Source: a virus
IMG/VR virus record: IMGVR_UViG_3300042549_006369
Location: 1-38,708 of that record
Length of the DNA stretch: 38,708 nucleotides
Direction: 5' to 3' (one strand)
Shown: piece by piece, positions 16,760 to 25,808 of the stretch
Layout of the letters: each line of letters begins with the position of its first letter
Position numbering within the stretch: position 1 is the stretch's first letter
Notes under the pieces: model-generated
The model's input: only the letters and a program-made list of their open reading frames with translations
Databases searched by the model: none
What the model was told of the DNA's origin: nothing
Translations under genes and position numbers: made by a program

Positions 16760-16813
16760 ATGAAACTGCGCGTTGCCACGGCCGCCGGTCACGGCGATTC
16801 TCGGGCGTCATGA
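16760..16813 (+). CDS. 17-codon leader ORF coupled to the tail-fibre gene
   Basis: ATG 16760 follows the repeated element without a gap, as at 2683. It encodes MKLRVATAAGHGDSRAS and ends in TGA 16811-16813, which overlaps the fibre ATG (16810-16812) as ATGA. No Shine-Dalgarno sequence precedes the fibre ATG. A short leaderless ORF delivering ribosomes to the fibre start by termination-reinitiation is therefore a plausible reading. The peptide itself resembles nothing I know. It could also be simply an untranslated leader. Confidence 0.4.
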   Translation: MKLRVATAAGHGDSRAS

Positions 16814-17742
16814 CGGTCTCTGCTGTCACGCCTCGGGTTTCCTATGCGGGTGACGGCACGACCGTCGCTTTCGCTGTCCCGTTCACGTTCCAGGACGCCG
16901 CCGATCTGGTGGCCGTCACGACGACGGCGAACGTGCCCACCACGCTTGCGCTTGGCCCCGACTACTCGGTGACGGGTGGCGGCGGGGCTTCGGGCACCCT
17001 GACCTGCGTGGCTGCCCCAGCTTCGGGGACGACGCTGCAAATCTTCCGTCGCACGGCGCAGTCGCAGGTTCTCGACCTGAGACGCAACGACGCCTTTCCG
17101 GCCGAGTCCGTGGAAACCGCTGTGGATCGCCTGACCCGTCAGGTTCAGGACTTGCAGGACCAGCTTAACCGCTGCGTCAAGTTCGGGGACGGGGAAACGT
17201 CGGCTGTCGGGACGCTGGGCTCGGTGGCCGCCCGCGCGAGCAAGCTGCTGGGCTTCACCGCTGCGGGGGCCTTGGACTACCAGTCCCCCGGTTCGGGTTC
17301 CGGTTCGTTCCTCGGCCTGCCGACGACCCGAGTTTTGGCTGCCGATGACGTGGTGTTGATCCAGACCAACGCCGGCAAGGGTGGGGTCACGACGTTCTTC
17401 ACGACCATCAACGAAATCCAGAACGCGCCGTATCAGACGGCGACCTACGCGACCAGCACGACGCTCTCCACGGGCGACTCGGGCAAGGTCATCAAGTCCA
17501 CGGGTCAGGCGTCGAACATCGTTTATACGCTGCCTGCGGGCGCCTCGGACCTGTTCTACGTCATCCACTGCGATTCCGACGCCTACACGGTGACGGTTGA
17601 TCCCAATGGTTCCGAGCGGATTGCCAACGGCGCCGCTGGCGGTGTCTGCGTCCTGCGCAGTCGCGGGTGGATCGTCCTTCAGTGGGACGGCGGGCGATGG
17701 GAGATCACCGAAGCGGCGGTTCTGTACGGGGTGGCGCAGTGA
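16810..17742 (+). CDS. Tail fibre stem protein, T7 gp17 N-terminal type
   Basis: A 310-residue protein. Residues 1-150 match the T7 tail-fibre N-terminal family (PF03906): a strand-rich start (RVSYAGDGTTVAFAVPFTF), then FRRTAQSQVLDLRRNDAFPA and a trimeric coiled coil (ESVETAVDRLTRQVQDLQDQ). This domain attaches the fibre to the nozzle/adaptor. The C-terminal part (about 215-310) is a small beta domain (FYVIHCDSDAYTVTVDPNGS) often found at the end of short phage fibres. It is much shorter than T7 gp17 (553 aa), so it probably anchors the following receptor-binding proteins. Its TGA overlaps the next GTG. Confidence 0.86.
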   Translation: MTVSAVTPRVSYAGDGTTVAFAVPFTFQDAADLVAVTTTANVPTTLALGPDYSVTGGGGASGTLTCVAAPASGTTLQIFRRTAQSQVLDLRRNDAFPAESVETAVDRLTRQVQDLQDQLNRCVKFGDGETSAVGTLGSVAARASKLLGFTAAGALDYQSPGSGSGSFLGLPTTRVLAADDVVLIQTNAGKGGVTTFFTTINEIQNAPYQTATYATSTTLSTGDSGKVIKSTGQASNIVYTLPAGASDLFYVIHCDSDAYTVTVDPNGSERIANGAAGGVCVLRSRGWIVLQWDGGRWEITEAAVLYGVAQ

Positions 17743-19550
17743 AGGTTGACCACGTTTCCAAGGCGCAGCGGATGGTGTCGCTGTGGGACTGGGCGCAGGC
17801 CGATCCCGCGGGGGTTTCGGATTGCTCGGCCATCCTCACGGCGGCGATTGCGCAGGCCGTATCCGTCGGGTACTGGCCGGTCTACATCCCCGAAGGCCGC
17901 TGGCGGCTGAGCACGTCCGTGGCCCTGAATGCGGGCGTGCCGCTGATCGGTCCCGCGTGGGGGCGCAACAGCAACACCGGGGCGTGGCTGGACCCGCAGA
18001 TGACCGACGGCTCGGCGGCCCTGGTGCTGTCGAACCTCGCGGGCGATGACGGCTTCCACATCGAGAACATCGCCATTCGTGCCGGTGGTGTTGCCGGCGC
18101 CTCGACGGCCCGGAACTGCACGGCGCTGAAGCTGGGCGATCCGACTAACACGACCCTGACGGAATACGCCGTCAAGCGGTCGATGCTGCGAAACGTCTAC
18201 ATCTACGGCTGCGCCATCGGCCTTGACCTCAAGGGGTGGATTAACCGGCTGTACGGCATCCACATCGACGGGTGCGCCGTAGGTCTGCGGGGCAGCTACC
18301 TGAACGACGGCCTGCTTGATCTGGTCTTTGAGAACTGCCTCAAGGATTTCGTCCTTACCAAGTCCAACAGCACGCAATTCCTCTCGCTGTCGATGGAGGG
18401 CAGCGTGGGCAACGCCGCGTCCACCATTGACGAGTGCGAGGAAGTCATCATCGACTACCTGCGCACCGAGCAGGACACCGCCCGCACGGTGCCGTGGATC
18501 AGCGTGGGCGCGACGACTCAGGTGCGCGGGTTCTACATCGACGGCGGCACCATCGACAACGCCGGCGCAGGGGTTGCGCCGATTGCCCTTGACCGGGTGA
18601 ACCGTTACCGCATCCGCGCCGAGTTCCAGAACAACAGCACGAGCCGGCGGACGTACTCGACGACGACCAACACCCGCCGGCATGAGGTGGAAGCGCCCGC
18701 GCAGACGTTCGGGTATCCGTTCGTCTCTCAGGCGTCGACGGGGGTCACCAACAACCGCCGCGACTTCCAGCGGCCGGTCGAGAACCTGCTGCCGAACCCC
18801 TTTATGCACGGCCTGCGGTTCGGCTGCTACAACCTCACCGCCGCCGCTTCCACGGGCGGTATCGCGCTGTCCGAGGACACGACGACGTACCGGACGGGGC
18901 GGGGCAGCCTCAAGGTCAACGCCAGCACGGGCGGGCAGTCGCAGCGCGTCGAGTTCTACTGGAACGACCCGTGGGTGGCGGTCCTCGCCGAACAGCGGAT
19001 TACCTTCGCCGCGTGGGTCTGGTGCCCGAACGAGACGGACATCAAGGGCGAGGAAACGGCGGACAGCAACACGATTTATCCGGCCGTGACAGTCCGCAAT
19101 GCGGCGGGCACGGTCATCGGGGAATCGACCTCCGGTTATGCCCTGCGGGCGGGCTGGAACTTCCTGCATTGCACGGCCACGATCCCGGCCTCGGCCACGG
19201 AAATCCGCACCGAGGTGTGGCTGAACCGGAGCAGCAACAACACGGCCACGAACGACTATATCCTCGTGGACTCGATGTTCCTCTGCCCCGGCGACGTGTG
19301 GGAGGACATCTATTCCGGCCGCATCGTGCAGTCCCCGATGTGTTCGGGGCAGGTAGTGGGCGGGAACATCGTCCTGCGCATGACCACGGCGGCGGCCGGA
19401 ACACTGACCGCCGACACCACGCAGACGTTCGCCGACGGTGACACGATCTGGTACACCGATCCCGCTGCTGCGGGCATCCCTGGCGTGGTCTGCACGACCC
19501 CGGGGGCTGGTGGAACCGCAGTGTTTTCCAACATGGCGGCGCTGGCGTAA
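17739..19550 (+). CDS. Tailspike with pectate-lyase-type beta-helix
   Basis: A 603-residue protein starting at GTG 17739 (GTGA overlap with the fibre stem). The N-terminal block VSLWDWAQADPAGVSDCSAI followed by PVYIPEGRWRLSTSVAL is the signature of the phage pectate-lyase/glycosyl-hydrolase-28-like right-handed beta-helix (PF12708-type). It continues through repeated coils to about residue 330 (IENIAIRAGGV, NVYIYGCAIGL, YGIHIDGCAVGL). Residues about 365-530 resemble a carbohydrate-binding jelly roll (NPFMHGLRFGCYN, RGSLKVNA, ITFAAWVWCPN). It probably binds or cleaves surface polysaccharide. Catalytic residues cannot be assigned from sequence alone. Confidence 0.8.
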   Translation: MKVDHVSKAQRMVSLWDWAQADPAGVSDCSAILTAAIAQAVSVGYWPVYIPEGRWRLSTSVALNAGVPLIGPAWGRNSNTGAWLDPQMTDGSAALVLSNLAGDDGFHIENIAIRAGGVAGASTARNCTALKLGDPTNTTLTEYAVKRSMLRNVYIYGCAIGLDLKGWINRLYGIHIDGCAVGLRGSYLNDGLLDLVFENCLKDFVLTKSNSTQFLSLSMEGSVGNAASTIDECEEVIIDYLRTEQDTARTVPWISVGATTQVRGFYIDGGTIDNAGAGVAPIALDRVNRYRIRAEFQNNSTSRRTYSTTTNTRRHEVEAPAQTFGYPFVSQASTGVTNNRRDFQRPVENLLPNPFMHGLRFGCYNLTAAASTGGIALSEDTTTYRTGRGSLKVNASTGGQSQRVEFYWNDPWVAVLAEQRITFAAWVWCPNETDIKGEETADSNTIYPAVTVRNAAGTVIGESTSGYALRAGWNFLHCTATIPASATEIRTEVWLNRSSNNTATNDYILVDSMFLCPGDVWEDIYSGRIVQSPMCSGQVVGGNIVLRMTTAAAGTLTADTTQTFADGDTIWYTDPAAAGIPGVVCTTPGAGGTAVFSNMAALA

Positions 19551-22375
19551 TGGTCCGCCCGGTCGGTCGGCTCGGGCGCCAGTTCGCGTTTGTCCCCGCC
19601 GTCGTCGGGACCGACTTCCGGGCGTTCCTGGGCGCGGCGACCTTCAACAGCGTCGCCCTGACGTGGGAAGGCACCACCGGGGGGCGGTTCCGCATCTACC
19701 GCTGGACGCCTTCTAGCGCCGGCCTGCTGGCGACGGTGACGGGCAACACCTACACCGACACCACCGTCCTTGCCAATACCGCGTACAACTACAGCATCGT
19801 TGAGCTGGACGGGTCCAACAACGAGGTAGCGTTTTCCAACGAGATCGGCGTGACCACCCCGGTTGCGCCCCTGCCGGACCCTGACCCCACCCCGGGCGAT
19901 ACCGTCGCCCCGACCGACCCGACCATTACGGCCCTGCCGGTGGCGTTCGGCGGGTCGTTCAAGGTGTTTGTGACCGTCGGCGCGTCCTTCGACGCCGGCG
20001 GGCTGGATCGGTACACGGTCAGCCTTAACGACCAGTTCAACCGCACGCTGGACCCCGCCGCCTTCGCGTTCGACGCTTTCACCTTCGACCTTGGGCCGGG
20101 CGATGGCTTGGCGGAAGGGACTGAATACGTCATCACCGTCACGGCCGTGGACCTCGCTGGCAACGCCTCGCAGACCGTGGGCACGACGTTTACCACGCCG
20201 GTTGTGACCCCGTCCTTCCTGCTGACGACCCTTGGTACTGCCACGCCTGCGGCCACGGCGAGCTTTTCCAGCCTGCTGACGGGCGAGTTCGCCGGCAACG
20301 TCGGCGGTACGGGCATCGGTGGGACTGCCGACTCGGGGGGCTTTGCCTATACCCCAGCCCCGGCCGACGACAATTTCAGCATCACCGGTCGGGTGGCCTC
20401 GCTGTTCGGGGGCAACCCCCACGGTGGCATCGCGATCCGCGAGGGCATCGCTGCCGGTTCCCCCATGGTGTCCTTCACCGTGGCCGCTGACGGGGCTTCC
20501 CTGCGCACGCGGACCACGGCCAATGCCAACGCAGTGGGGGAGGCCATCAGCGTCACTCCGGCCATCTGGCTGCGTCTGGAGTACGCCTCGGGGGCCATCA
20601 CCGCTTCGACCTCGCCGGACGGCGTGACGTGGACGGTGCGGGGGACAACCAGCCTGACGTTCAACGGCGTGCCCCTGGTCGGCTTCGTGTTCGCCTCGCG
20701 GGTGAACGGGACCAGCACCACGGCCGCCCTCGACAGCTTCGCCAGAGTACTAACGCCGCCCGATACTACCGCCCCCTCGGTGCCGACCCTGAGCGCGACG
20801 ACCACGGGGACGGGTTCGATCCGCCTCGACTGGACGGCCTCGACCGATGCGGCCTCGGGGGTTCGGGAATACCGGCTGACGCGGAACACCGTTTCCATTG
20901 CCAACGTCCCCTTTGGCGTCCTGACGTACACCGACACCGGCCTCGCCGCCGGAACGGCCTACACCTACGGCATTCAGGCCGTGGACAACGCCGGCAACGT
21001 GAGCGCCGAGGACACCGAGATCGCGACGACCACGGCCGTGGCCTCGGACCTCGGGACGTGGCTGCCGCTGCCGGCCATTGACGTGTCGGCCAGCACGACG
21101 CTGGCAACCGACCTTGCCCCGTACTACGTCCCGCCGTCCGGCTTCAAGCTGGACAGCCTTGCGATTTCCACGACGAACGAGACGGGCGGGGCCGTAACCG
21201 CAGCCTACCCCTCGGGCACGTCGGGCAGCATCGTCAGCAGCACGCAGCTACAGATTGCGGCAGGGTCTACCACAGGGGCCATTACCAACCTGCACGTTGT
21301 CCCGACGATCTCGGCCGTGGGCTCTGGCACGGAAGGAACGGCCGGCGCGAACGCTTCGTGGGCCACCCGCTCGGCCGGAGCGATCTACGCCAACAACTTT
21401 AGCCAGTACGCCAGCAGCGCGGAACTGTCGGCGGCTGGCCGCATTGCTGCGCAGCCGCCGCGTGGCGCTACTGATGGCGAGTATCTCCTTTATACGGGTG
21501 GCGGCGGCCCCGCCACGCTGTCGGGAGGCAAGTGCCTAGAAATTCGGACGTATGACGCTGCCGACGAAAACGGCGGCAATTGGTCGTTCCGACCGCCAGG
21601 GCGCATCAATAACTTCTATCTACAGTTTCACGTCGCTCTGAATCGCGCCGCCCGCGATTGGGTGCGGCAGGCCATTGATAGCGGCCCGAAGTTGCTGACG
21701 CTCAACCAGAGTGACCAGACTGGCGGCGGTCAGATCGCCCTTTACAACCCGCGATACCTCGGATTCCCCGGGGTGTTTACGGACGGCAGCGGAGGAGTCG
21801 AAAGGAACATCGGCGGAAGCGGGGGCAAGGCAAACGATTGGTTCTATTGCCCCGCCATCGACAACGGCGGCAGCGAGGCGACAAACCTCGATCAAGTGAC
21901 GCGCTACGGCCCGTCCCGCTATCTCCGGGCAATTCTCAACCCAATCTCATACGTTGGGACGAATGCCGCCGACAACTACGTTGACGCCCGTGGATTCAGC
22001 CACCCCCATCCGAATGCGCTGGCGTCGGGCGTTCCTGAGTACTTGATTGACGACTGGCTGTGCCTAGAGTTCTACGTTTCGGCCGTTCCTTCTGCCGGCG
22101 GCGACGTGGCGAAACTGTACGCCGCGCACCGTGGCGACACGCCAAAACTTATCTGGTCGCTGGGTGTTCCCCTGACCGGCAACGGTTCGCCGACCAAGAC
22201 GACGTTAGGCGGCTCGCTGAACGGCTACAACCTGTTCTCGTTCATGAACTACTCGACCAATTCCCCGCCGGAACCCGGCTACCGGCCGACGATGAAGGTG
22301 TGGATTGCCGAGGTGATCCTGTCAACCTCATGGAGAGGCTTCCCCGGCCACGAAGCCTCACCGGAGCCGACGTAA
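19550..22375 (+). CDS. Large FN3- and lectin-domain tail fibre/adhesin
   Basis: A 941-residue modular surface protein. FN3-like domains lie at about 22-105, 120-218 and 408-497; each ends in a pattern such as YTYGIQAVDNAGNVSAED. Residues about 225-402 form a laminin-G/concanavalin-like domain (SFTVAADGASLRTRTTANAN, PDGVTWTVRGTTSL). The C-terminal 430 residues hold another lectin-like sandwich (FYLQFHVALNR, DDWLCLEFYVSAVPS, MKVWIAEVILST). No enzyme motif is visible. Such proteins display glycan-binding domains on tails. Start and stop overlap neighbours by one base, so it belongs to the fibre operon. The C-terminal third looks somewhat less GC-biased, consistent with module exchange. Confidence 0.78.
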   Translation: MVRPVGRLGRQFAFVPAVVGTDFRAFLGAATFNSVALTWEGTTGGRFRIYRWTPSSAGLLATVTGNTYTDTTVLANTAYNYSIVELDGSNNEVAFSNEIGVTTPVAPLPDPDPTPGDTVAPTDPTITALPVAFGGSFKVFVTVGASFDAGGLDRYTVSLNDQFNRTLDPAAFAFDAFTFDLGPGDGLAEGTEYVITVTAVDLAGNASQTVGTTFTTPVVTPSFLLTTLGTATPAATASFSSLLTGEFAGNVGGTGIGGTADSGGFAYTPAPADDNFSITGRVASLFGGNPHGGIAIREGIAAGSPMVSFTVAADGASLRTRTTANANAVGEAISVTPAIWLRLEYASGAITASTSPDGVTWTVRGTTSLTFNGVPLVGFVFASRVNGTSTTAALDSFARVLTPPDTTAPSVPTLSATTTGTGSIRLDWTASTDAASGVREYRLTRNTVSIANVPFGVLTYTDTGLAAGTAYTYGIQAVDNAGNVSAEDTEIATTTAVASDLGTWLPLPAIDVSASTTLATDLAPYYVPPSGFKLDSLAISTTNETGGAVTAAYPSGTSGSIVSSTQLQIAAGSTTGAITNLHVVPTISAVGSGTEGTAGANASWATRSAGAIYANNFSQYASSAELSAAGRIAAQPPRGATDGEYLLYTGGGGPATLSGGKCLEIRTYDAADENGGNWSFRPPGRINNFYLQFHVALNRAARDWVRQAIDSGPKLLTLNQSDQTGGGQIALYNPRYLGFPGVFTDGSGGVERNIGGSGGKANDWFYCPAIDNGGSEATNLDQVTRYGPSRYLRAILNPISYVGTNAADNYVDARGFSHPHPNALASGVPEYLIDDWLCLEFYVSAVPSAGGDVAKLYAAHRGDTPKLIWSLGVPLTGNGSPTKTTLGGSLNGYNLFSFMNYSTNSPPEPGYRPTMKVWIAEVILSTSWRGFPGHEASPEPT

Positions 22376-23652
22376 TGGCGACTGGCAAGGTAAGTCCGGC
22401 GATCTCGGCCCGCGTGGTCCCCGTGGTGTCGGTGTCCACGACCCTGCCCGCGTGGGCGCCTGCCGCTGGCGCGTGGACGACGGCGACCACGAACAACCTG
22501 ACCGCGGTGGCGTACACGGTCACCAGCGGGTCAACGACGGCCGACATCAAGGACAGCCTGGAAAGCTGGAACGGCGGCGGGGCGGTGCCGCCGGGCTCGA
22601 CGGCGTACCCCGACGGCGCGCTGCTGGTTCACGGCGGCGGGCACCGCGCCCCTGGCTTCAGCAACGCTGTGTATGGCGTGGACATCGCCACTCGCGCCTG
22701 GGTGCGCGTGGCCGCGCCCTACGGCGGGCCGTTCAACGGCGGCGGGGCGGGGACGTACCCGCAGGGCATCTACCCCGACGGCTCGCCGGTCCCGGCGCAC
22801 ACCTACTTCTACCCGATTGTCGATCCGGTCAACGAGCAGTTCATCGTCACGAAGGGCGTGTCGAGCTACACCGCCTCGACGCGGGACTCGACGCTGGGGA
22901 CGTGGCACATCTACAACCTGGCCGCGGCGGCGTGGCGGCGCGGCGTCCCGCACCCGCTCAACACGCTGCACCGGTCCGGTGGCCGGGCGGTGTGGGACTC
23001 GCGCAGGGGCTGCATCTGGGTCATGACGTGCGACACGTCGGAGCCGGTGCGGGAGATCGTCAAGTACTCCAACCTGACGACGAACAACGGCGACGGCACC
23101 TACGGGACGATCACCCGGTACCCGTTCACGGACAACGGCGGCACGGAATCCGACGCGGTGTTCCTGCGCCACCCGACGGACCCAGATCAAGACCTGATCG
23201 TCTACGGCTCCTACGGCAGCACCTTCGCGCTGCGGGCGGTGCGGATTGTCGGCGGCGAGCCAACCGTGCGCATCACGCTGACCATCGGCGGCGTGCCGCC
23301 GGTCGTCGTGCATCGCTCGGCCTCGCTGATGTGGTCGGCGCGGCGGAACTCGATCCTCTACTACGACAACCGGCAGCCGGACCCGACCACGCCGGGGTTC
23401 TCGTTCCCTGCCGGCTTCGGGCGGTCGCTGGTGTTTGAGCTTCGCCAGCCGACCGCGGGCCCGGATGCCTGGAGCACGGGAACGTGGTCGTGGCAGACGA
23501 TTTCCAACGCTTCGCAGTCGGTGATCCCGTCGCAGCACATCACCACGTCGGGCATCTACAGCAAGGCGCGGCTGTTCGCCTACGACGACGGGGAACTGAT
23601 CGTCGCGGCCACGCGCCATGACACGCCTGCGTACGCATTCCGGGTGCCCTGA
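22375..23652 (+). CDS. Beta-propeller (kelch / galactose-oxidase-like) tail protein
   Basis: A 425-residue protein starting at ATG 22375 (TAATG overlap). Repeated motifs of about 50-60 residues resemble kelch/galactose-oxidase blades: DGALLVHGGGHRAPGFSNAV, WHIYNLAAAAWRRGVPHP, RGCIWVMTCDTSEPVREIVK, DLIVYGSYGSTFALRAVRI and ARLFAYDDGELIVAATRHD. The N-terminal 60 residues (TTLPAWAPAAGAWTTATTNN) recall the start of phage tail proteins attached to fibres. A role as a receptor- or glycan-binding domain in the tail is inferred from location between two fibre/enzyme genes. No oxidase active site could be confirmed. Confidence 0.68.
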   Translation: MATGKVSPAISARVVPVVSVSTTLPAWAPAAGAWTTATTNNLTAVAYTVTSGSTTADIKDSLESWNGGGAVPPGSTAYPDGALLVHGGGHRAPGFSNAVYGVDIATRAWVRVAAPYGGPFNGGGAGTYPQGIYPDGSPVPAHTYFYPIVDPVNEQFIVTKGVSSYTASTRDSTLGTWHIYNLAAAAWRRGVPHPLNTLHRSGGRAVWDSRRGCIWVMTCDTSEPVREIVKYSNLTTNNGDGTYGTITRYPFTDNGGTESDAVFLRHPTDPDQDLIVYGSYGSTFALRAVRIVGGEPTVRITLTIGGVPPVVVHRSASLMWSARRNSILYYDNRQPDPTTPGFSFPAGFGRSLVFELRQPTAGPDAWSTGTWSWQTISNASQSVIPSQHITTSGIYSKARLFAYDDGELIVAATRHDTPAYAFRVP

Positions 23653-24002
23653 TGGATAGCTACTTCCGCAATCTCTACCTGTTCGGTGCCGGCCTCCTGA
23701 AGCTGCGCGAGGTGCGGCTGAAGCCGGGCTGGTCTCTGTGGTGGTTCTTCTGGCTGTACCTGATCGACTACGGGGCGAACGTCATTCTGCTGGCGGGCCA
23801 GGTCGAGACGATCAGCCGGCACGCCCAGGATCATCGCAGCGGCTGGTTCTGGGACAAGCTGCTGGATGTGATCGAGAAGTTCGATGAAGACCACGGGCCG
23901 CGCTCGGGCCCCCCCCTGTGGGAGTCCGAGTTGCCGCCGAAGTGGGTGCGGATCGCGGTTCCGATTGGGTGGGTGGTGCTATGCACGTCGGTCTGGGTCT
24001 GA
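23652..24002 (+). CDS. Hypothetical membrane-associated protein
   Basis: A 116-residue protein with two hydrophobic aromatic-rich segments: WSLWWFFWLYLIDYGANVIL (about 27-46) and KWVRIAVPIGWVVLCTSVWV at the extreme C-terminus, plus a charged middle. Small proteins with this W-rich two-segment layout are found near tail/lysis genes of podoviruses, but I cannot name the family. It is out of keeping with the surrounding fibre genes. It overlaps upstream by one base and shares its last 22 nt with the next gene. Confidence 0.6.
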   Translation: MDSYFRNLYLFGAGLLKLREVRLKPGWSLWWFFWLYLIDYGANVILLAGQVETISRHAQDHRSGWFWDKLLDVIEKFDEDHGPRSGPPLWESELPPKWVRIAVPIGWVVLCTSVWV

Positions 24003-25540
24003 ATCTCGGCGTTGGCCTTGGCGTCGGGAACGCCGCCGTAGACGTGTTCTCGCCGTTCCTGCCGGCGGGCGACTCGACGCTGCTTGAGAACGTCGATTTC
24101 CGCAACGGCCTTAACTCGGGAATCCTGACGGGCTGGACGCAGCGCGGGACGGGGCACACCTACGACACGCGGGGGTTTCACACGGCAACCGGCGGCCTGC
24201 GGCTGGAAAGCGATTCCCTGTCTACGGCGTTGCAGTCGTCGGGGTCGATCATTATCGAGGTTGAACGCTCGGCGTTGGTCTACAACGACGCCAGCAAGGA
24301 CGCCGCCGACTTCGAGGACTTGGGCCTCTACAACCCCGGCGGCGGCTACCCGACGCCGCGCACGGCCACGTCCAATACGCCGTTCCTGTTCTACAGCAAC
24401 GAGCGCACGGGCTTCACCGAGGAGCGGATTCTCTACCTGAACTTATCCGCCACGGCGACGACGTTTGCGTGGACGGACGACCGTGCCGGCGCGGTCAGCA
24501 TGGACCGGGTGGCTGATTACGTCCCCTCGTTCCTCGACCCGCAATACGCCACCGTCATCCTGACGTGGAGCGGGACGACCGAATACCTGATCGTTGATGG
24601 CTTGGTGCTGAGTTCGCAGACGACATCCGGTACGTCTGCCGACCGGCTCAAGCGCATTGAGCTATGCGGCGGCGGCGATGTGGCCTCGCGCTGGTGGGGC
24701 GACTACGCCATCCGCCGGTTGCAGATCTCGACGATGAGCATGGCGCCGACCACTTCCAGCACCAAGGTGGCGTTCCTCGGCGACTCGTTCGTGCAGCGTG
24801 CGACTGATCGGGCGTCGGTTTCCTCTGACACCGTGGCGCAGTTCGACGCGCAGCAGTCCGACCTCGCCATCAACGCTACCCGTCTGGCGCGGATTAATCA
24901 GGGCTGGGGCAACGGCAACTGGGGCTGGTGGTTGCAGTCGTTTGCCTACCTGCGGAACCGCCAGCGCAAGTGGTTCACGATCTACAACGCCGGGTATTCG
25001 GGGCGCGGCTGGCGGTCGGACGTGGGCACGCAGTTTGGCACCGTGGGCCAGCGGGCGGCGGTCATCGCGCACAACCCGAACGTGCTGGTGTGCTTCGGGT
25101 CGGTCAACGACGTGAACCTCGCAGACACCACCGAGGACATCGTGGCCGATATCACGACGTACCTCACGCCGCTTATCGCCGGCTGCACGAACCTGACCCG
25201 CGTGTTCTGGTTCCACACGTTCTTTACGCCGGAGACGTACCGGACCAACAACACGGCGGCGCACTACACCGAAGTCAACCGGCAGATTGCCAAGTTCAAC
25301 ACCTTGTCGCTGACGGTGAATAACGCGTCGGCGCAGCCGGTGACGGTGCAGTTCATCCCGACGTGGGCCGCGTGGGCGCCCGGCGGGACTGGCGTGGCGC
25401 GCTATGGCATCGGCTCGCACCCGGATAACTCGACGGCGACGAAGCGCACGGCGTCCGTGGACGGCGACGTACACCCCACGTCCGAGGGCTCTGCCCGAAT
25501 GGCCGAGATTGTCTGGCCGTACCTGAGACACTTGATCTAG
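23981..25540 (+). CDS. Tail-associated SGNH/GDSL hydrolase
   Basis: A 519-residue protein. ATG 23981 is chosen because the Gly-rich phage-tail-type N-terminus (MHVGLGLNLGVGLGVG) starts there; a GTG at 23918 is also in frame. Residues about 34-255 form a lectin-like beta domain. Residues 260-519 form an SGNH hydrolase: block I FLGDS with nucleophile S269, block II Gly in NAGYSG (336-341), block III GSVND with N376, and block V DGDVH with D496 and H498. All four SGNH residues are present. Such enzymes deacetylate O-acetylated polysaccharides, so capsule or LPS deacetylation during adsorption is likely, though the substrate is unknown. Confidence 0.83.
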   Translation: MHVGLGLNLGVGLGVGNAAVDVFSPFLPAGDSTLLENVDFRNGLNSGILTGWTQRGTGHTYDTRGFHTATGGLRLESDSLSTALQSSGSIIIEVERSALVYNDASKDAADFEDLGLYNPGGGYPTPRTATSNTPFLFYSNERTGFTEERILYLNLSATATTFAWTDDRAGAVSMDRVADYVPSFLDPQYATVILTWSGTTEYLIVDGLVLSSQTTSGTSADRLKRIELCGGGDVASRWWGDYAIRRLQISTMSMAPTTSSTKVAFLGDSFVQRATDRASVSSDTVAQFDAQQSDLAINATRLARINQGWGNGNWGWWLQSFAYLRNRQRKWFTIYNAGYSGRGWRSDVGTQFGTVGQRAAVIAHNPNVLVCFGSVNDVNLADTTEDIVADITTYLTPLIAGCTNLTRVFWFHTFFTPETYRTNNTAAHYTEVNRQIAKFNTLSLTVNNASAQPVTVQFIPTWAAWAPGGTGVARYGIGSHPDNSTATKRTASVDGDVHPTSEGSARMAEIVWPYLRHLI

Positions 25541-25565
25541 CGCACAACCCGATCCGAGTCTGAGC
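25525..25565 (+). promoter_or_regulatory. Late-region repeated element, copy 5 (diverged)
   Basis: CACTTG at 25529-25534 and GAGTCT at 25556-25561, 4 nt before ATG 25566. The -35-like TTGATC (25532-25537) is 18 nt from GAGTCT. Spacing and the lack of a Shine-Dalgarno sequence match the other copies, but AATC and the CGGGGC tail are not conserved. It lies between the SGNH hydrolase and the lysis/small tail gene block. Confidence 0.4.
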
Positions 25566-25808
25566 ATGACCGACGACACCCTCATCCGCGAACTCGACCG
25601 CGACGTGGTGGCCCTCAAGGTGTCCCACGCGCAGTTGGCCGTGACCGTGGCCGCCCTGACCCAGCAGGCGCAGGCGCTACAGCAGACCACGAAGGAACTC
25701 ACGGACACGCTCAACCGGGGGCGTGGCGCGCTGTGGGGAATCATGTTCATCGCGGGGGCGATTGGCAGCGTGGTGCCGACGGCGCTCAAGTGGATTCTCG
25801 GCAAGTGA
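25566..25808 (+). CDS. Coiled-coil plus C-terminal membrane protein (holin/XhlA-like candidate)
   Basis: An 80-residue protein: an amphipathic coiled coil (about 5-50; VAALTQQAQALQQTTKELTD) followed by one membrane segment near the C-terminus (LWGIMFIAGAIGSVVPTAL) and a basic end. This layout resembles XhlA-like hemolysin/holin accessory proteins and similar phage lysis proteins. ATG 25566 lies 4 nt after the GAGTCT of element copy 5 with no ribosome-binding site. The stop overlaps the next GTG (GTGA). Lysis function is plausible but unproven; a second holin candidate lies at 28023. Confidence 0.6.
   Translation: MTDDTLIRELDRDVVALKVSHAQLAVTVAALTQQAQALQQTTKELTDTLNRGRGALWGIMFIAGAIGSVVPTALKWILGK

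Noticed and set aside
16773-16809. Second tandem late promoter (TTGCCA, 17 nt, GATTCT) before the fibre ATG
   Set aside because: Spacing fits, but neither AATCCAC nor GAGTCTCGGGG is conserved and the TTGCC string is common in this sequence; likely chance.
17739-25540. Diversity-generating retroelement as in phage BPP-1
   Set aside because: The head genes resemble BPP-1, but there is no reverse transcriptase, no Avd-like gene and no template/variable repeat pair in or near the fibre genes.
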